Origin: a bacterium
GTDB taxonomy: Bacteria > Armatimonadota > Chthonomonadetes > Chthonomonadales > Chthonomonadaceae
Assembly: GCA_021805405.1 (NCBI GenBank)
Contig: JAJZFK010000111.1
Coordinates: 1 to 8,854, forward strand
DNA length: 8,854 nucleotides
Direction: 5' to 3'
Under the pieces are notes generated by a model. The model was given only the letters and a program-made list of their open reading frames with translations, was not told where the DNA came from and did no database searches. A program made the translations under genes and the position numbers. Of the stretch, positions 5,055-8,854 are shown in pieces. Position 1 is the stretch's first letter, and every line of letters begins with the position of its first letter.

Positions 5055-7586
5055 CTATTTGGATTCCAGATTGCTGACAGCATCGGACGCAGCCTGTTTG
5101 ATACCTTGGTCGTTTGCGTGTGCTTCGAGGTCCTGCAATTGCGGTACCGCTAGAAGGTCATGCCTATCGACCAGCGTCCTAATTGCGCTCCTAACAACCC
5201 CGGTATCTGTATCCTTTAGTAGCGAGACCAAACATGCGTGTACCGGTGCACTCTTTGCAGGCGCGTTAACGAGGGCCCGAAGTGCCCGGAAACGCAGGTA
5301 TCGAAAGGAGTCACTGGTTGCAATCGTGATTAATAGCGCAGTACTGCCCGCGATGTGTTTGCCCGAGAGCGCATCCATCACGGCAAATTGTAGTGGCACT
5401 GCGGCGGGTTTGTGGTTGAACTGACCGGACAGCACTTGTAGACTGGCAGGTCCCGCAAGGCGTCCGTACGCTACTATCGCCGCAGAAGTGAGCGTATAGG
5501 AGGCGGTATTACTAGCAGCCAAACCACCTATGTAAGCGAGTGTATCGGCATCCACTACAGATTTTGAAAGCGCATGCATTGCGGCGGCGCGAGTTTGATC
5601 ACTTCCTGTTCGCATTTCTGTTTCAAGAAGACCCGTCAGCTTGAGGCCGCTTACTTTGCCTAGCTGATCAATCATGTATGTGCTAACCTGAAAGGCATTT
5701 TCGTGCGATAACTGCGCCACAAAATAAGGGGCAGTATCCTGGTTAAGGCCGTCGTGCAGCGCAGCAATTTTCTGAGCAGCGGCTAGCCTGTCCACCCAAT
5801 CGGGAGCATTCTTAAGAATGACTGGTAACTCATCCGTGGTCCAATGCAGGTGAGGTTCATCCTTGATGAGCCAATGATCCGGGTCTAGGAGTACTGCAGA
5901 GGGTTTTACAGATGCGGGAAGCGTGAAGGTGTTGGCTGTGGCGTCTATCTCAACATCGGTACGGCGTAGGGTAAAGCCTGAACCCGATGGATCCAGAAAT
6001 CCCAGTGTTACGGGCGTATGATAGATAGGAGTGCCGTTTGCGGTGCTCTGCTCCTGCTTTATAACGACGGTGACAGATTTACTTTCTGGTACGTAGCTCC
6101 ATGTCATATCCAGTACGGGGTGCCCGGGCTTCATCACCCACTGGTCAAAAAATGGCGACATATCCTTGCCGGTAACCTCTGTAAACGCGTGGGCAAGGTC
6201 TGCAGTCACGGCATTGCCGTATTCATGTTCAACGAGGTATTGGTGCAGACACTTGAAGAACATTTTTGGACCAAGCCTGTGCAGCAGCATTACCAGTACT
6301 AATGCTCCCTTATCGTATGTAGTAGAGTCGAACAGGACGTCGGGATTTTCATAGAAGTTGGTGACGATGGGCCGTTCATATCGATGGCTCTCGTTCAGGT
6401 AACCATCCAAGTAATGCTGTTTCTCTTCCTGCCACTTATCCTGGCCCTCAAGGTGTCGCATATAAAAGGCTTCAAAAAAGTTTGCGAAACCCTCATTCAG
6501 CCATATGTCTCCCCAGTCGCCGCACGTAACCAGGTCGCCAAACCACTGGTGTGCAAGCTCGTGCGAAATGAGATCGGCTAGCGGGTAGTGCCCACTTCGG
6601 CTGTCCGCCATGTTCTGTGCGGGGCCAAGCGTGGTAGCGCTCACATTTTCCATACCGCCTGGAAAGCTGTAGCACTCGTCCTGGGCATATTTTGGCCACG
6701 GATATTTGAAGTGGAGCAGGTTAGAGTAGAACGAAAGCATATCTGGGGTATTGCCAAATGAAGCATCGATTTTATACCCTAGGCCAGCAGGCACCGCGTA
6801 GATGAGCGGGACATTGCCCCAGTGCGAATACTTTACATCCATCTGCCCGCCCACCAGTGAAAGCAGATAGGTTGAATGAGGCTGTGTCATCGTCCATGTA
6901 TACGTGCGAGTATTCTTAGCCTTATTAAACTGCACGGCGCCCTCGGTGCCATTACCAATAACGGTCCACGTGGCCGGCACCGTGGTGACTGTCTCACTTG
7001 CGCATTTATCGTTTGGATAGTCGTAACATGGAACCCAGTCGCGGTTTGTGCGGGTCTCGCCCTGTGTGTAGAAAGTAGGCGGGCTCGCAGGAGTAGACGT
7101 ACCTGGCCCCAACCAGGTAAACCCGCCTACGCCGTTCGCTCCGCCACCCTGGTCCGGCCCGGGAAGAGAGTACGTAACCTGTACCGCGTAAAAGGTACCT
7201 GGTTGCAGGAGGCCATCGACGAAGACAGTTAGCTTATCCCCGTCGTGCTTGTACTGTGCGCTTTTGCCATCAATAGTGCAGGAATGAATTACAAGGTCTT
7301 TGCCGGCGTCCAGTACCACACTGGCGAGTGGGCTTTTAAGCGGAGTTAGTGTGTTCACCGCAACTGCGTCAAACGCCTTTCGTGCCGTGTGCATAATGAG
7401 GTGAACTTCCAGGTGCTTCACGTGATAAACCGGCACCCTGGCATATTGCGTGGTGGCCGCTGGTGCGGCAAACGGGTTTCCACCTGCACGTTGAAACTGT
7501 GCAGCTGCAGGCCGTCCTGCGAGCATTGCGTACAACGCAAACCCGAGTGATGGAAGAAGAATGCGGCGGGCTGAATTCAGAATCAA
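5055..7586 (-). CDS. Exported M1-family metallo-aminopeptidase with HEAT-like C-terminal domain
   Basis: This 843-residue zinc aminopeptidase (numbered from the TTG) probably trims N-terminal residues from peptides outside the cytoplasm. The M1 signatures are complete: exopeptidase motif GGMEN (310-314), zinc motif HELAH (342-346; catalytic E343), third zinc ligand E365 in LNEGF, and catalytic Tyr Y424 in TTYDKGA. A beta-rich N-terminal domain precedes the catalytic core (about 195-490). From about 590 the chain becomes alanine-rich helical pairs (for example RAAAMHALSKS and RFRALRALVNA) resembling HEAT repeats. The signal peptide is residues 1-29, ending in PAAA before Q30; an RR pair at 7-8 resembles a Tat motif only loosely. 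TTG at 7586 is the preferred start because AAGGAG (7601-7596) lies 9 bases before it. An in-frame ATG at 7682 would bury the signal peptide behind 32 polar residues and lacks a good ribosome binding site. The dioxygenase gene lies 192 bases upstream on the same strand; TAGAAT (7623-7618) is a weak promoter candidate in the gap. Confidence 0.92.
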   Translation of the reverse strand: MILNSARRILLPSLGFALYAMLAGRPAAAQFQRAGGNPFAAPAATTQYARVPVYHVKHLEVHLIMHTARKAFDAVAVNTLTPLKSPLASVVLDAGKDLVIHSCTIDGKSAQYKHDGDKLTVFVDGLLQPGTFYAVQVTYSLPGPDQGGGANGVGGFTWLGPGTSTPASPPTFYTQGETRTNRDWVPCYDYPNDKCASETVTTVPATWTVIGNGTEGAVQFNKAKNTRTYTWTMTQPHSTYLLSLVGGQMDVKYSHWGNVPLIYAVPAGLGYKIDASFGNTPDMLSFYSNLLHFKYPWPKYAQDECYSFPGGMENVSATTLGPAQNMADSRSGHYPLADLISHELAHQWFGDLVTCGDWGDIWLNEGFANFFEAFYMRHLEGQDKWQEEKQHYLDGYLNESHRYERPIVTNFYENPDVLFDSTTYDKGALVLVMLLHRLGPKMFFKCLHQYLVEHEYGNAVTADLAHAFTEVTGKDMSPFFDQWVMKPGHPVLDMTWSYVPESKSVTVVIKQEQSTANGTPIYHTPVTLGFLDPSGSGFTLRRTDVEIDATANTFTLPASVKPSAVLLDPDHWLIKDEPHLHWTTDELPVILKNAPDWVDRLAAAQKIAALHDGLNQDTAPYFVAQLSHENAFQVSTYMIDQLGKVSGLKLTGLLETEMRTGSDQTRAAAMHALSKSVVDADTLAYIGGLAASNTASYTLTSAAIVAYGRLAGPASLQVLSGQFNHKPAAVPLQFAVMDALSGKHIAGSTALLITIATSDSFRYLRFRALRALVNAPAKSAPVHACLVSLLKDTDTGVVRSAIRTLVDRHDLLAVPQLQDLEAHANDQGIKQAASDAVSNLESK

Positions 7587-7595
7587 CGAGGTAAT

Positions 7596-7601
7596 CTCCT
7601 T
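7596..7601 (-). promoter_or_regulatory. Ribosome binding site AAGGAG that fixes the aminopeptidase TTG start
   Basis: On the minus strand AAGGAG is followed by nine bases and then TTG (7586-7584). No ATG or GTG lies at a usable distance, so this site decides the start of the aminopeptidase. Confidence 0.75.
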
Positions 7602-7778
7602 GCAAGTGCGGTTTGGAATTCTATTGCAGCGCACCTGATGAGTGCCGGTATCGCTGCACGTTATGGCGCGGCTGCTACCCACCGCTAGCCGTGATAACAG
7701 GCGATGGGCACGCAGGTCAGATTGTCATGACGCTAATCCGCAACTCCGCGGTCGCCAATAGTGATTACATGCTAATCG

Positions 7779-8603
7779 TCAGGGGTATAGCAGTGGATTA
7801 AGTATACTCGCAGCGGGCATACCGGGCTTTAAACCTGGAAGCCAATTGCCTAAGTCCGACTCGCGGTTGGGATTATCAGGATCCATAACCATGGTTCCGT
7901 CGGCAAAGTAGATGATTGTCATCACCTCCCGATTGTAGGTCCCCCGGTTACCAGGAGCACAATGAAGCGTTGTACCCGAGTGAAAAGTAGCATCTCCCGC
8001 TCTCATGGCACCGGTGTGGTCTAGCGTAAACCCACGCTCTGCAACCATGGAATCGAACACCGCTTCAGATTGATCGCTAATTTCTAGCGGCCCTAGATAC
8101 CCTTCCTTATGAGATGCGGACGCGAATGTAAGTGTCCCCATCTCAGGTGTAATGTCTACCAATGGCATCCACATGGTGATGGTGTGCGCTGTATCTAGAG
8201 GCCAGTAGTAATAATCCTGATGCCAAGGTGTGTGACCACCGCCTGCCTCTTTGTTAAGTGACTGATCATGATATAAACGGACGCCCGAAACTCCCATGAG
8301 TTTCGAAGCAACCTGGGCAAAGCGCCTGGCGAATACAAAGGCCTTAACGTCCTCGTCTGCTGTCCACAAATTCATTGTCTGCAAGAACGCCTTGCCGTAG
8401 GTATCGCGCTCCTCCAGTGGTCGCCGCTCCCTGTTAAGGCGTGTTTCAGCACGGTATATAACATCTCTGAACGCTGCAACCTCCTCGGTGCTGCACAATC
8501 CGTTCAGCCGAATATGCCCTTTGGTCTGGTACTGGTCAACCAGATCGCCGCCAAGCGCATATTCACCTGCAAGTGACGGCAACCCGGATAGTGAGTTGTT
8601 CAT
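7779..8603 (-). CDS. Phytanoyl-CoA dioxygenase (PhyH) family Fe(II)/2-oxoglutarate oxygenase
   Basis: This 274-residue protein is full length for the family. It is a predicted cytoplasmic mononuclear-iron oxygenase that would couple 2-oxoglutarate decarboxylation to hydroxylation of a substrate not identifiable here. The iron-binding facial triad reads WHQD (H128, D130) and TLHCAPGN (H214). R225, eleven residues after H214, matches the 2-oxoglutarate-binding arginine at the same spacing as H264 and R275 of human PHYH. Other family features are MWMPLVDITPEMGTL (144-158), SHKEG (164-168), MRAGDATFHSG (200-210) and the tail DLGNWLPGLKPG (250-261), common in bacterial PhyH proteins. There is no signal peptide. 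The start is clear: GGAGG (8612-8608) lies four bases before the ATG. The aminopeptidase gene follows after 192 bases; I see no strong terminator between them, so read-through is possible. Bacterial relatives include ectoine hydroxylase and natural-product oxygenases, but nothing nearby supports a specific role. Confidence 0.92.
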   Translation of the reverse strand: MNNSLSGLPSLAGEYALGGDLVDQYQTKGHIRLNGLCSTEEVAAFRDVIYRAETRLNRERRPLEERDTYGKAFLQTMNLWTADEDVKAFVFARRFAQVASKLMGVSGVRLYHDQSLNKEAGGGHTPWHQDYYYWPLDTAHTITMWMPLVDITPEMGTLTFASASHKEGYLGPLEISDQSEAVFDSMVAERGFTLDHTGAMRAGDATFHSGTTLHCAPGNRGTYNREVMTIIYFADGTMVMDPDNPNRESDLGNWLPGLKPGMPAASILNPLLYP

Positions 8604-8627
8604 GAAGCCTCCATCATCCCGTATCTT

Positions 8628-8646
8628 AAACTCTGTATTCGAGTTT
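8628..8646. promoter_or_regulatory. Inverted repeat AAACTC-N7-GAGTTT upstream of the dioxygenase gene
   Basis: This perfect 6-base inverted repeat with a 7-base centre ends 25 bases before the dioxygenase ATG on its upstream side. Read leftward, it lies between TTTACG and TAAGAT, a weak -35/-10 pair with an 18-base spacer, so a regulator bound here could repress the gene. No consensus is recognised. Confidence 0.3.
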
Positions 8647-8854
8647 CGTAAATCAAAGTCCTGCTACATCGGGTAGTAGTTGCGCGCTGCCCCGTTTCGC
8701 CGCGTTATGGATATGATCGTTGGTACCGAGGCAATATAGCTGGCACCTTCGCCTGGCGGTATACCTGTTGTTGCGCAAATTAGCACCTGCTCGAACTCAG
8801 TGCCCCCCACTTTCCCCTAGGTAATTGTATGCCTACCCAAAAAGCCTGTTTGAT
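8647..8854. other. Upstream flank, no recognisable gene
   Basis: I see no supported gene here. An ATG at 8829 with AGG seven bases before it could open a rightward gene, but only eight codons are inside the window. On the minus strand a frame open from the edge stops at TAA (8782-8780) after 24 codons, too short to judge. Confidence 0.4.

Noticed and set aside
7763..7777. GATTA-CATGC-TAATC hairpin at the end of the dioxygenase gene as a terminator
   Set aside because: The stem is 5 A+T-rich base pairs with no T tract, and it is too weak to call.

Overview
The window holds four full-length protein genes, one possible small gene and a cluster of G+C-rich intergenic repeats. No rRNA, tRNA, CRISPR array, transposase or phage gene was found. 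The organism cannot be named from sequence alone. The mix of gene families (a secreted FAD_oxidored-type protein with a fibronectin III domain and S-layer-homology repeats, an exported M1 aminopeptidase with a HEAT-like tail, a PhyH-family dioxygenase, a class B radical SAM enzyme), together with good AAGGAG/GGAGG ribosome binding sites and at least one TTG start, fits a free-living, diderm, S-layer-bearing bacterium. Armatimonadota is my best guess, but it is inference and other SLH-bearing phyla are possible.

Layout, left to right. Bases 1-413 carry three partial copies of a G+C-rich, hairpin-forming repeat. A leftward gene (436-2856) encodes a secreted FN3 / FAD-oxidoreductase-fold / SLH protein. 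A divergent intergenic region of about 600 bases (2857-3451) holds a promoter-like TATAAT for the leftward gene, several inverted repeats and a 54-codon ORF with an excellent Shine-Dalgarno. A rightward gene (3452-5032) encodes a B12-binding-domain radical SAM enzyme. It converges on a leftward M1 aminopeptidase gene (5055-7586, TTG start); only 22 bases separate the two stop codons, and a long hairpin there probably ends both transcripts. Upstream of the aminopeptidase, on the same strand and 192 bases away, is a PhyH/2-oxoglutarate dioxygenase gene (7779-8603). The last 250 bases show an operator-like inverted repeat and no gene I can recognise.

How the genes work together. There is no clear shared pathway. 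Two products are predicted to be exported: the SLH-anchored oxidoreductase and the peptidase. The other two are cytoplasmic redox or radical enzymes. The dioxygenase and peptidase genes could be co-transcribed, but the 192-base gap makes this uncertain. The most unusual points are the degenerate dinucleotide-binding loop in the surface oxidoreductase, the nested duplication in the left-end repeats whose hairpin stems survive base changes, and the unlisted small ORF whose start lies inside a near-perfect palindrome.
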